From: Pseudomonadota bacterium | GTDB taxonomy: Bacteria > Bdellovibrionota > JAFGOL01 | NCBI GenBank assembly: GCA_026390535.1 | Contig: JAPLFT010000183.1 | Location: 1-6,614 of the forward strand | Direction of reading: 5' to 3' | DNA length: 6,614 nucleotides | Shown here: positions 1 through 5,469 of the stretch, in pieces | How the letters are laid out: each line of letters starts with the position of its first letter | How positions within the stretch are numbered: position 1 is the stretch's first letter | Made by a program: the position numbers and the translations under genes | The notes under the pieces: generated by a model | Seen by the model: only the letters and a program-made list of their open reading frames with translations | What the model was told of the DNA's origin: nothing | Databases searched by the model: none

Positions 1-663
1 AACGGTATTTATTATATTAAGTCCAGCGGCTAAAACTACGGGGACAGTGTCTCCGGAATTTGCAGATAAAGTATTTACCCGTAATGAGGCGGTCAAGTCT
101 TCCAAAACAGGAGTCAATGTTATTGACGTAGTTGTTGATAAAACTGTAGCAGAATAGATTATGGTATCTTTATCAAATATAGTCGGTGTTATTGCTGCTC
201 CGTTAACAGTAAGACCTGAAAGATTTGCATCATTGGAGGGTATCCTTGTTACGATTACAGTGTATGTTTTTTCATCAGTTGAAGTTCGGGATGTGATCTT
301 TATTTCTATGGTCTTTGGTACTCCTACCACTAAATTTATCTGGTTTGATTCCTCACCGGAAATCAGGGTCTGACCGGCAAGATTTATCTGGGCATAAGGA
401 TCTTCTGCTGCCGGCGTTACGGTTACATGATCCACGGTATTTGGAACCTGGACCGTGTATGTAGTTGTTTCTTTTGAAAAAGATGGATCTATGGTTCCTG
501 TGGAAATGTCTATACTTGTCAGAAAAACACTACTCCATACAAAATCTCCTGCTCCGGTAACAGTAGAAGAGGCTCCCAAACCGGACGAAACGGTAGAACC
601 GCAGCCTCCCAATAAGAGAAAAATGACTCCCAGTAGGAATATTCCAAATATCTTTTTGTTCAT
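1..663 (-). CDS. Lipoprotein with cadherin-like beta-sandwich repeats (3' end beyond window)
   Basis: The minus strand is open from an ATG at 663 to the left edge, giving 221 residues with no stop, so the C-terminus lies outside the window. Residues 1-21 form a lipoprotein signal: K3-K4, a hydrophobic run, then L-G-G-C with Cys21 as the lipidation site. A Ser/Gly/Thr-rich linker (22-45) leads to a repeat at about 46-140, with the Y-T-V-Q-V-P and Y-T-V-I-V-T-R strands typical of cadherin-like beta-sandwich (Big/Ig-like) domains. A second copy starts near 144 (N-A-N-L-S-G-L-T-V-N-G) and is still open at 221. Such proteins are usually surface or periplasmic scaffolds or adhesins; no catalytic residue is visible. 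An in-frame ATG at 669 also exists, but the G-rich Shine-Dalgarno sequence fits 663 better. Seen: lipobox and repeats. Inferred: surface location and adhesive role. Confidence 0.85.
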   Translation of the reverse strand, partial: MNKKIFGIFLLGVIFLLLGGCGSTVSSGLGASSTVTGAGDFVWSSVFLTSIDISTGTIDPSFSKETTTYTVQVPNTVDHVTVTPAAEDPYAQINLAGQTLISGEESNQINLVVGVPKTIEIKITSRTSTDEKTYTVIVTRIPSNDANLSGLTVNGAAITPTIFDKDTIIYSATVLSTTTSITLTPVLEDLTASLRVNTLSANSGDTVPVVLAAGLNIINTV

Positions 664-671
664 GTCCATTA

Positions 672-676
672 CCCCC
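672..676 (-). promoter_or_regulatory. Ribosome binding site GGGGG of the 663 lipoprotein
   Basis: On the minus strand GGGGG lies 8 nt before the ATG at 663 but only 2 nt before the in-frame ATG at 669. The spacing supports 663 as the start. Confidence 0.6.
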
Positions 677-684
677 GGCAAATG

Positions 685-693
685 ACTATACCA
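685..693 (-). promoter_or_regulatory. Possible extended -10 element for the 663 lipoprotein
   Basis: The minus strand reads TGG followed by TATAGT (685-690), an extended -10. No good -35 is visible at 16-18 bp. The predicted start near 678 would leave only a very short leader before the Shine-Dalgarno sequence, so this is tentative. Confidence 0.3.
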
Positions 694-794
694 AGATTAG
701 AACACAGAAATGTCTGAAGCTGAAAAAATGATGCATAGCGTAGTCAAATTCGTGGCATTGCATGAAAGTCGCTTTTGTTTACTTATGTTCGTTA

Positions 795-800
795 TATACT
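795..800 (+). promoter_or_regulatory. Possible -10 box (TATACT) for the small exported peptide gene
   Basis: TATACT at 795-800 ends 9 bases before the Shine-Dalgarno sequence at 810. Upstream hexamers at 16-18 bp spacing (around 771-778, T-rich) are poor -35 matches. An overlapping TATATA at 793 is an alternative. Confidence 0.3.
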
Positions 801-809
801 TTAGGCCTC

Positions 810-815
810 GGAGGG
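810..815 (+). promoter_or_regulatory. Ribosome binding site GGAGGG deciding the start at 824
   Basis: GGAGGG sits 8 nt before the ATG at 824. The longer in-frame reading beginning at ATG 710 has no such site, and its extra residues do not resemble a signal peptide, so 824 is the start. Confidence 0.8.
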
Positions 816-823
816 AAACACAC

Positions 824-1003
824 ATGAAAAAAGTATTATTAGTATTATTGGTTGCCGGATTTGTATTTTGCACAGTAGCAGAAGCAAAAAAAGGAAAACA
901 TCACAAAAAAGTCGTTGCAAAGACACCAACAGAACAGACAGCTAAGGCTCCAGCTGCTACAACTCCAGCGCCTGCAAAAACACCAGCTCCAGCAACAAAG
1001 TAA
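824..1003 (+). CDS. Small exported Lys/Ala/Pro-rich peptide
   Basis: This 59-residue product begins with a clean type I signal peptide: M-K-K, a Leu/Val core (4-17), and A-E-A with predicted cleavage after Ala21. The mature part is only 38 residues and contains almost nothing but Lys, Ala, Pro, Thr, Val and a His pair. It opens with the basic block K-K-G-K-H-H-K-K and ends in A-P-A-K-T-P-A-P-A-T-K. It has no negatively charged residue except one Glu and is predicted to be unfolded, rather like a histone H1 tail. It is monocistronic, with a strong Shine-Dalgarno sequence in front and a hairpin terminator behind, which supports a real expressed gene. I do not recognise a family. A role binding an anionic surface (cell wall, LPS, DNA) is inference from composition only. 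Confidence 0.75.
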   Translation: MKKVLLVLLVAGFVFCTVAEAKKGKHHKKVVAKTPTEQTAKAPAATTPAPAKTPAPATK

Positions 1004-1021
1004 AATTTTTATTAAATTTTC

Positions 1022-1061
1022 AGAGGAGGAAGTATAATTTAAAAAACTTCCTCCTTTCTTT
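1022..1061 (+). terminator. Rho-independent terminator between convergent genes
   Basis: A perfect 9-bp stem (1025-1033 with 1046-1054), extendable to 12 bp with one G-U pair (1022-1057), encloses a 12-nt A/T loop. On the plus strand the perfect stem is followed by TTTCTTT, so it terminates the small peptide gene. The hairpin also lies directly past the stop of the opposing gene (1060-1062) and may act in both directions, although the tract on the minus side is less U-rich. Confidence 0.8.
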
Positions 1062-1590
1062 ATGTGTTGTTAGTTAATGCCCAGCCCACGTAATAGATTA
1101 TCTTGCCATTGTCATATATTGTATATGATTCGACTCTGTCATCATGAGAACCGTTTATCCACGCAAACGGAGTTCCCTGTAATCCAGCACAATCCATTAA
1201 ACTTTTCTTGATCCATTCTCCATGCTTCTGGTCGTTCTTATATGATCCTGTTACAGTTATTTTTTGTTCGCAGTTTCCGCCATGTACAAGGGAATAATAA
1301 TAATAAGGGCCAACTTTCAGACCATCTAGCAAGGTATATTCCGCTATCTCACTATAAGGGCCGCATATCGCTGTATAATCTTTTCTTGCTGAGTTAATCG
1401 CATCAGAATAGATGGTTATAACTTCTTTTTCTTCTAATTGACTGGATTGTCCAGAGTAATAAGGTGTTACCTTTTGAAGAACTGTACGTTTACATACTGT
1501 CATTCTGATATTTATTTTAGGAAGATCATTTGAATAAATCGTAGCTGCACTTATTGAGATTAAAAAAGCTGCGATAAAAAAACGTTTCAT
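1060..1590 (-). CDS. Exported MORN-like repeat protein
   Basis: From the ATG at 1590 the product is 176 residues. A signal peptide covers about 1-20 (M-K-R, hydrophobic core, then I-Y-S before Asn21). The mature part contains MORN_2-style elements: D-G-L-K-V-G-P-Y-Y-Y-Y (89-99), G-S-Y-K-N-D-Q-K-H-G-E-W (115-126) and Y-D-N-G-K-I-I-Y-Y-V-G-W near the C-terminus. These match the G-x-Y-x-x-G/D-x-K-x-G-x-W pattern of bacterial YwqK-like MORN proteins. Four Cys (33, 76, 107, 134) could form disulfides outside the cytoplasm. In-frame codons reach back to a GTG at 1602, but that GTG is part of the GTGAGG ribosome binding site, so 1590 is preferred. The gene lies 80 nt behind the calcium-loop lipoprotein gene and has its own promoter. 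MORN repeats are structural; the specific role is unknown. Confidence 0.75.
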   Translation of the reverse strand: MKRFFIAAFLISISAATIYSNDLPKINIRMTVCKRTVLQKVTPYYSGQSSQLEEKEVITIYSDAINSARKDYTAICGPYSEIAEYTLLDGLKVGPYYYYSLVHGGNCEQKITVTGSYKNDQKHGEWIKKSLMDCAGLQGTPFAWINGSHDDRVESYTIYDNGKIIYYVGWALTNNT

Positions 1591-1596
1591 GAGGGA

Positions 1597-1602
1597 CCTC
1601 AC
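1597..1602 (-). promoter_or_regulatory. Ribosome binding site GTGAGG deciding the start at 1590
   Basis: GAGG lies 6 nt before ATG 1590 on the minus strand. It overlaps the alternative GTG start at 1602, which therefore is unlikely to be used. Confidence 0.65.
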
Positions 1603-1603
1603 T

Positions 1604-1631
1604 TGTTATAAATCTTAAAAAATTTATAACA
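1604..1631. repeat. Perfect 10+10 bp inverted repeat over the MORN-gene promoter
   Basis: TGTTATAAAT (1604-1613) and its exact reverse complement ATTTATAACA (1622-1631) are separated by 8 bases. On the minus strand the right arm covers the -10 box and the left arm lies just after the predicted start point, ending one base before the Shine-Dalgarno sequence. There is no U-tract after it, so a terminator for the preceding gene is unlikely. An operator, or an RNA hairpin that affects initiation, is inferred. Confidence 0.6.
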
Positions 1632-1651
1632 CGGATCCTTTGTAAAATCAA
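1623..1651 (-). promoter_or_regulatory. Sigma-70-type promoter of the MORN-like gene
   Basis: The minus strand reads TTGATT (1646-1651), a 17-bp spacer ending in TGT, then TATAAA (1623-1628): a good -35 and an extended -10. Transcription would start near 1616, leaving about 26 nt before ATG 1590. Confidence 0.65.
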
Positions 1652-1670
1652 CCTTGATAAAACGTAATAA

Positions 1671-2369
1671 TTATTGCAGACAGCTACCTAAATTATCCAG
1701 ATAATTAGTAAACAAAGCAGCTAATGCTATCTTGTCGAGAAGAGCGTCTAACGCGGTGAAAGTGTGGCTAGCATTAACATCCGCTAAAAGAGGTTCAAAA
1801 GGATCTACAGGTAATCCAGCAACATATCTCTCTATATACACGGGATCGTTACATTCCAAATAACCATTCTTATTAACATCGCCAACAAAGGAACCGGTAC
1901 CAAAGTCATTTGCACAATTTTTTCCGGATTCATTAAAGATTATAGAGTATGCAATAGCTGATTTCATTGTTTCTACAAATGACGCAGAACCCAACGACTG
2001 TATCTCTGGCCAAGCCTGTACCTGGTCCTTTACAGCCTGTAAATCATCACAAGTTCTTAGAGCAGTGACACAAGTAGCACTATTTTTTAGCAAATCCTTT
2101 TCAATTATTAACTTATCTTGAACTGTTACTACACCATCACTATCTAGATCATATTTTTTGTCATACGCAAATGTGATGAAAAGAATATTGTTAATTGCCT
2201 TAAGATCATCACACGTATAAGTTGCAACAGGGGCTACAGGTGTGGGAACTACGGGTGTTACATTACTTGTATCAGGAGGTGTAGTATCCTCGGTTTTTGT
2301 TTTCTTGGTGCATGAAAACAACGCTATTATACAAAGAACAGCAACAGTAACCTTTATTAAGTTTTTCAT
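1671..2369 (-). CDS. Lipoprotein with three dockerin/EF-hand-like calcium loops
   Basis: The 232-residue product starts with a lipoprotein signal (K2, K6, hydrophobic 7-18, lipobox L-F-S-C with Cys20) and a Thr/Pro/Val-rich tether (21-50). Three 12-residue loops follow the D-x-[DN]-x-[DN]-G pattern of dockerin type I and EF-hand sites. Loop 1 is 74-85 (D74, D76, D78, G79, D85). Loop 2 is 164-175 (D164, N166, N168, G169, D175), preceded by G and followed by a helix Y-I-E-R-Y-V-A-G-L as in dockerins. Loop 3 is 197-208 (D197, N199, S201, D208) and is degenerate, with His for Gly. The segment T-C-D-D-L occurs twice (52-56 and 106-110), suggesting an internal duplication. Seen: loops and lipobox. 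Known: such loops bind calcium. Inferred: a surface-anchored, calcium-stabilised protein; no cohesin partner is in the window. The start is fixed by AGGAGGT 7 nt upstream. Confidence 0.85.
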   Translation of the reverse strand: MKNLIKVTVAVLCIIALFSCTKKTKTEDTTPPDTSNVTPVVPTPVAPVATYTCDDLKAINNILFITFAYDKKYDLDSDGVVTVQDKLIIEKDLLKNSATCVTALRTCDDLQAVKDQVQAWPEIQSLGSASFVETMKSAIAYSIIFNESGKNCANDFGTGSFVGDVNKNGYLECNDPVYIERYVAGLPVDPFEPLLADVNASHTFTALDALLDKIALAALFTNYLDNLGSCLQ

Positions 2370-2399
2370 TTGATAGACCTCCTGTGTTTCAATAATGGT

Positions 2400-2428
2400 A
2401 GTATAACATATTGTATTATTTTTGTCAA
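2400..2428 (-). promoter_or_regulatory. Near-consensus sigma-70 promoter of the calcium-loop lipoprotein
   Basis: On the minus strand a perfect TTGACA (2423-2428) is followed by a 17-bp spacer ending in TGT and then TATACT (2400-2405). This is the strongest promoter in the window. It lies between the stop at 2440 and the ATG at 2369, so this gene is transcribed separately from the two genes upstream of it. Confidence 0.85.
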
Positions 2429-2439
2429 GATAATTTAAT

Positions 2440-2901
2440 TTATGTTAAAAGCATTACTATGGCTACAAATCCGAGAAAAACATTTATAACTAAGAGTAAA
2501 CCAAGGTAGCTCTCAGACATTGTTTTTTCACCTTTATATATTGAATCATTATCCAAGTATGTATTGTTCGTATGCAGTAGTAATGCCTTCTGTATTTTAA
2601 TCAGGTCAAAATGGTTCATTTTGATAATATTTTTTGCGTACAATGTTATAACGACGTAAAAACCCATTACTACTAAAATAACCAGCGATAAGAATATCAA
2701 CATATTTTCAGGTAGATGTCTAACACCGTCGATACCGCAGGCGAATTGAATCAATAGAACATAAAATAGCAGGACACCATACGATATAATAAAAAAATTT
2801 CTCTGCCAAAATCTTGTTTCCTCTCTGTCAATTTCAAGCAATTTAAGAAGGACATCTTTTTTCTCAGAAGAATTGAAATTTAGTATGGGTTTCTCCTGCA
2901 T
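2440..2901 (-). CDS. Three-helix inner-membrane protein of unknown function
   Basis: I do not recognise a family for this 153-residue protein. The N-terminal 35 residues are charged and helical (E-K-K-D-V-L-L-K-L-L-E-I-D-R-E-E). Three hydrophobic segments follow, at about 36-56, 66-89 and 131-152. A roughly 40-residue Lys-containing loop (90-130) separates the last two. Arg30, Arg34 and the Lys residues of that loop suggest the N-terminus and long loop face the cytoplasm and the C-terminus faces out. There is no clear Shine-Dalgarno sequence before the ATG at 2901; CAGGAG occurs instead within codons 2-3. The start lies only 16 nt behind the stop of the upstream lipoprotein gene, so translational coupling in a two-gene operon is likely. 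The stop is followed by the promoter of the next gene. Confidence 0.7.
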   Translation of the reverse strand: MQEKPILNFNSSEKKDVLLKLLEIDREETRFWQRNFFIISYGVLLFYVLLIQFACGIDGVRHLPENMLIFLSLVILVVMGFYVVITLYAKNIIKMNHFDLIKIQKALLLHTNNTYLDNDSIYKGEKTMSESYLGLLLVINVFLGFVAIVMLLT

Positions 2902-2917
2902 AAGTTTATTCTGTATA

Positions 2918-3322
2918 TTACTTTTTGAGTATCGTAGTTGGAGTCATCTGGAATGTTTTAGTATCAAGAGTATAATATTCAGATTCAGCGCTCTCTGCTG
3001 TTTCTAACATTCCAAAGCTCTTCGTCTTCCCTGGTTTTTCAATGCAAGTTGCCGGTCTTGGTTTCCAGTCTTTCAAATTATCTATTTTAACAGTTAAATG
3101 AGTTGTTTGGCTTGAGTTTATATTTGTGGTTAAAACGCTAGGATTAACGGCAACAGCCCAACCGGCAACAACAGTAAGCTCTAGGGTTAACTCTTTAGCC
3201 CCAGCCTTTTTTGAATTTTCCGCAGCCTCAGTAATTGTTTTATCAAGGTTCCTAAGCAAGATCTTTTGACTGGCACATCCTGTAAAACACATTAAGAGAA
3301 CAAGAACAGTCATTTTTTTCAT
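2918..3322 (-). CDS. Small lipoprotein, possibly Trypco2-like
   Basis: This 134-residue product has a short lipoprotein signal (M-K-K, hydrophobic 4-13, F-T-G-C with Cys16). Phe at -3 makes the lipobox a relaxed one. The body begins with a helix (about 20-40), then beta-strand-like stretches L-T-L-E-L-T-V-V-A-G (45-54) and T-T-H-L-T-V-K-I (73-80). Helix, then hydrophobic strands, then a Ser/Thr-His-x-V-x-I strand resembles the trypsin-co-occurring domain 2 (Trypco2) layout from memory, but the match is weak and could be chance. The C-terminal 50 residues show no recognisable motif; one Cys (93) remains. AAAGGAG ends 5 nt before the ATG. The gene is first in a probable operon with the membrane protein 16 nt downstream, so the two may act together at the inner or outer membrane. 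Confidence 0.7.
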   Translation of the reverse strand: MKKMTVLVLLMCFTGCASQKILLRNLDKTITEAAENSKKAGAKELTLELTVVAGWAVAVNPSVLTTNINSSQTTHLTVKIDNLKDWKPRPATCIEKPGKTKSFGMLETAESAESEYYTLDTKTFQMTPTTILKK

Positions 3323-3352
3323 AATAACTCCTTTATCAACTCTATACCTATT

Positions 3353-3386
3353 GGAATGTTTAACTAGGTGGAATGTTTAACCAGGT
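3353..3386. repeat. Tandem 17-bp direct repeat in divergent intergenic region
   Basis: Two head-to-tail 17-bp units, GGAATGTTTAACTAGGT (3353-3369) and GGAATGTTTAACCAGGT (3370-3386), differ at one base. Seen from the minus-strand lipoprotein gene they fall between its possible -10 box and its start codon. They may be a regulator site or a remnant of a longer array. The 210-base stretch 3323-3532 holds no gene. Confidence 0.7.
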
Positions 3387-3399
3387 GTGTCTCTTAAAT

Positions 3400-3405
3400 A
3401 TTATA
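3400..3405 (-). promoter_or_regulatory. Possible -10 box (TATAAT) for the 3322-2440 operon
   Basis: A perfect TATAAT is present on the minus strand. At 16 bp its -35 would be the weak GTTATT; a better TTGAGT is 20 bp away, which is too far. Transcription from here would include the 17-bp repeats in a leader of about 70 nt. Confidence 0.4.
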
Positions 3406-3477
3406 ATGCTTCTCGTTTTTAAATAACTCAAGTGAATTATTACTTAGTGTCCCGTGACTCGCAAAGTGCGGATGAAT

Positions 3478-3504
3478 TTGACTTTTATTGTTTGTGCTTA
3501 TAAA
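3478..3504 (+). promoter_or_regulatory. Possible promoter of the racemase-family gene
   Basis: TTGACT (3478-3483) is followed after 15 bp by TATAAA (3499-3504), or after 17 bp by the poorer TAAAAA (3501-3506). The -35 is good but the spacing or the -10 is imperfect. Confidence 0.4.
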
Positions 3505-3522
3505 AATTTTATATCGGAATTT

Positions 3523-3527
3523 GGAGG
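3523..3527 (+). promoter_or_regulatory. Ribosome binding site GGAGG deciding the start at 3533
   Basis: GGAGG stands 5 nt before ATG 3533. The frame is open back to a TTG at 3488, but that codon has no ribosome binding site and overlaps the likely promoter. Confidence 0.85.
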
Positions 3528-3532
3528 TTAAA

Positions 3533-4330
3533 ATGAGAACAAGGTTTAATCAACTCTTCATCTTTATTGTGGCCCTCATAATTTCCATAGTCAGTGCCTC
3601 TGTTGTTTACGCTAAGACCAGCGATCAGCCCAAAGAAATGAAAACAATCGGCATCATCGGGGGTGTAAGCTGGGTCTCTTCTATTGAATATTACCGGATG
3701 ATGAATGAGATGGTGCAGCAAAAACTTGGCGGGCTGCATTCCGCAAAGATCCTTATGTATTCCATTGAATTTGGAGCTTTTTCTGAACAGGAACGGCTGG
3801 CAGATAAAGGCGACTGGAGACCCTTAAGAAAAACAATGATTGACGCCGCGCAAAGGCTTAAAAGGGGTGGGGCGGATTTTGTCGTGATAGGGTCCAACAC
3901 TATGAACTCGACAGCGGATCTGATAGAGAAAAAAGTGAAGATACCGGTTCTCCACATTGCAGATACGACTGGCGAAAAAGTAAAGAAGAGCAACCTTAAA
4001 ACAGTCGCACTACTGGGAACATCATATACTATGGGTCTGGAAAAGAAATATGGACTTAAAGTGGTTATCCCAAATAAGGCAGAAAGGGATTATATAAATG
4101 CGGTTATCTTTGACGAATTATGCGCAGGAAAATTCTATAAGAAGTCAAAAGACGGATATCTCAAAATAATTAACCGACTTATTAAGGAAGAAGGGGTGCA
4201 GGGCGTCGTACTGGGCTGCACGGAAATTCCGTTATTGATCAAACAGGAAGACGTGAGCATACCGGTGTTTGATACGATGAGAATACACGCGGAGGCCGCG
4301 GTTGATTATGCCCTGGTGGGCATAAAATAA
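3533..4330 (+). CDS. Exported aspartate/glutamate racemase-family protein (first Cys replaced by Ser)
   Basis: The product is 265 residues. Residues 1-27 are a type I signal peptide (M-R-T-R, long hydrophobic core, V-Y-A before Lys28). Residues 36-265 match the PLP-independent Asp/Glu racemase family: M-K-T-I-G-I-I-G-G-V-S-W at the N-terminus, S-I-E-Y-Y-R-M-M-N-E, L-G-G-L-H-S-A, H-I-A-D-T-T, and a perfect second signature V-V-L-G-C-T-E-I-P with catalytic Cys229. The domain from Met36 is 230 residues, close to my recollection of E. coli YgeA. At the first catalytic site the sequence is G-S-N-T-M-N, so Ser121 stands where classical members have Cys. E. coli YgeA, an L-Asp/Glu-specific racemase, has Thr there, which is a known precedent. 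The usual His after N-T-M is Asn. Activity in the periplasm on Asp, Glu or a related substrate is inferred. Base composition is more GC-rich than that of neighbouring genes. Confidence 0.88.
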   Translation: MRTRFNQLFIFIVALIISIVSASVVYAKTSDQPKEMKTIGIIGGVSWVSSIEYYRMMNEMVQQKLGGLHSAKILMYSIEFGAFSEQERLADKGDWRPLRKTMIDAAQRLKRGGADFVVIGSNTMNSTADLIEKKVKIPVLHIADTTGEKVKKSNLKTVALLGTSYTMGLEKKYGLKVVIPNKAERDYINAVIFDELCAGKFYKKSKDGYLKIINRLIKEEGVQGVVLGCTEIPLLIKQEDVSIPVFDTMRIHAEAAVDYALVGIK

Positions 4331-4379
4331 GATTCTTGTACAAACTTCGTCAATATATGCTAATTTAAGAATGTTCTAA

Positions 4380-5432
4380 ATGGTTCGTTCTAGTCTTCCC
4401 AATGTCGCTGTATTTGCAATAGCTACCGGTATGAAAAAATATTATGCTTTGGAAGAAAAGTTCATAGAAGTTATTAGTCTTATAAGAACAGCCAGGTACA
4501 ACGCTGTTCACAGCGTTAACAGGGAACTTATAGATCTTTATTGGAAGGTTGGAGAATACATTAGTAAAAAAGTAGCCGGCAAAAAATGGGGACATGGTGT
4601 CATACAAAAGCTTGCTAATTATATTTTAAGAAATGTTCCGGAAGCTAAAGGCTTTTCTGCACCTAATATTTGGCGGATGAAACAGTTTTATGAAACATAT
4701 CAAGGTGTTACAATTCTCTCGGCACTGCTGAGAGAATTGAGTTGGACTAACAATGTCCTGATATTTTCCAGATCTAATACCCCTGAAGAAAGGGAATTTT
4801 ACCTGCGACTTTCGGTCAAAGAAAAATATTCTTCCAGAGAACTTGAGCATCAGATAAACAGTAGTTTTTATGAACGGACTATGATTTCTAATCAAACCAG
4901 AGCGACTTTGCCAGAAGTGCCGACAGATCTTAAAAACACAGATATATCCGTGTTCAGGGATACATATATTTTGGACTTTCTTAACCTTCCTCAAGATTTT
5001 GAAGAGTCAGACCTAAGAAAAGCAATAGTCCACAATCTTAGAAAATTCTTTTTGGAGTTTGGCAGAGATCTTTGTTTTATAGGCGAGGAATATAGGCTTC
5101 AAGTAGGTAATAACGATTATTTTATTGATCTCCTCTTTTATCACAGGGATCTAAAATGTCTGGTCGTAATAGAACTTAAAACAGAGGACTTTAAACCGGA
5201 ACATCTTGGTAAACTTAATTTTTATCTTGAGGCATTAGACAGGGATGTAAAAAAGCCTCATGAGAATCCTACAGTTGGTATAATACTTTGCAAAAGTAAA
5301 GATAGGGAAGTCGTGGAATATGCCTTGAGTAGAAATCTATCTCCGGCACTAATAGCAGAGTATAAAATAAAACTGATAGATAAGTCTGTGTTGCAGAAAA
5401 AACTACATGAGTTGTTTGAGGAAGAGGGATAG
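4380..5432 (+). CDS. DUF1016 (YhcG-type) PD-(D/E)XK nuclease domain protein
   Basis: This 350-residue protein has the two-part layout of the DUF1016/YhcG family. The N-terminal helical domain (about 22-165) contains A-V-N-x-E-L-I-x-x-Y-W-K-V-G-type residues, W-G-x-G-V-I-Q-K-L and F-S-x-x-N-I-W-R-M-K-Q-F-Y. The C-terminal nuclease domain (about 185-345) carries Y-F-I-D-L-L-F-Y-H with Asp250, then V-V-I-E-L-K with Glu265 and Lys267, and the following K-L-N-F-Y-L-E-A-L helix. The PD-(D/E)XK core is therefore intact, so it is a likely DNA endonuclease; the biological role of the family is poorly defined and it is often found in accessory regions. The ATG at 4380 follows an in-frame TAA directly and has only a weak AAGA upstream. 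ATG 4431 (Met18) is an equally plausible start, since residues 1-17 do not look family-like. An XRE regulator gene follows 71 nt downstream. Confidence 0.88.
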   Translation: MVRSSLPNVAVFAIATGMKKYYALEEKFIEVISLIRTARYNAVHSVNRELIDLYWKVGEYISKKVAGKKWGHGVIQKLANYILRNVPEAKGFSAPNIWRMKQFYETYQGVTILSALLRELSWTNNVLIFSRSNTPEEREFYLRLSVKEKYSSRELEHQINSSFYERTMISNQTRATLPEVPTDLKNTDISVFRDTYILDFLNLPQDFEESDLRKAIVHNLRKFFLEFGRDLCFIGEEYRLQVGNNDYFIDLLFYHRDLKCLVVIELKTEDFKPEHLGKLNFYLEALDRDVKKPHENPTVGIILCKSKDREVVEYALSRNLSPALIAEYKIKLIDKSVLQKKLHELFEEEG

Positions 5433-5469
5433 CTCATTACTTCATTATTTGCATTTTTAAAAATATGTC

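Noticed and set aside
39..55. Near-palindrome CGGGGACAGTGTCTCCG resembling GGGGACA/TGTCCCC repeats linked to REP-type transposases
   Set aside because: It sits inside the lipoprotein reading frame (S-G-D-T-V), has one G-T mismatch and no flanking repeat, so chance is more likely.
161..685. Plus-strand open frames at 161-373 and 455-685
   Set aside because: They lie antisense to the left-edge lipoprotein, which has a lipobox and repeat domains; the plus frames show no motif and no ribosome binding site.
2643..2649. TGTTATA on the plus strand, like the extended -10 boxes
   Set aside because: It is inside the opposite-strand membrane protein gene, with no plus-strand gene after it.
3509..3993. 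Minus-strand frames 3509-3739 and 3691-3993
   Set aside because: They are antisense to the racemase domain, which is clearly homologous to a known family.
4332..4372. ATTCTT/AAGAAT inverted pair after the racemase stop
   Set aside because: The 29-base loop and missing T-tract make it unconvincing as a terminator.
4365..4994. Minus-strand frames 4365-4607 and 4626-4994
   Set aside because: They are antisense to the DUF1016 gene; no domains or start signals.
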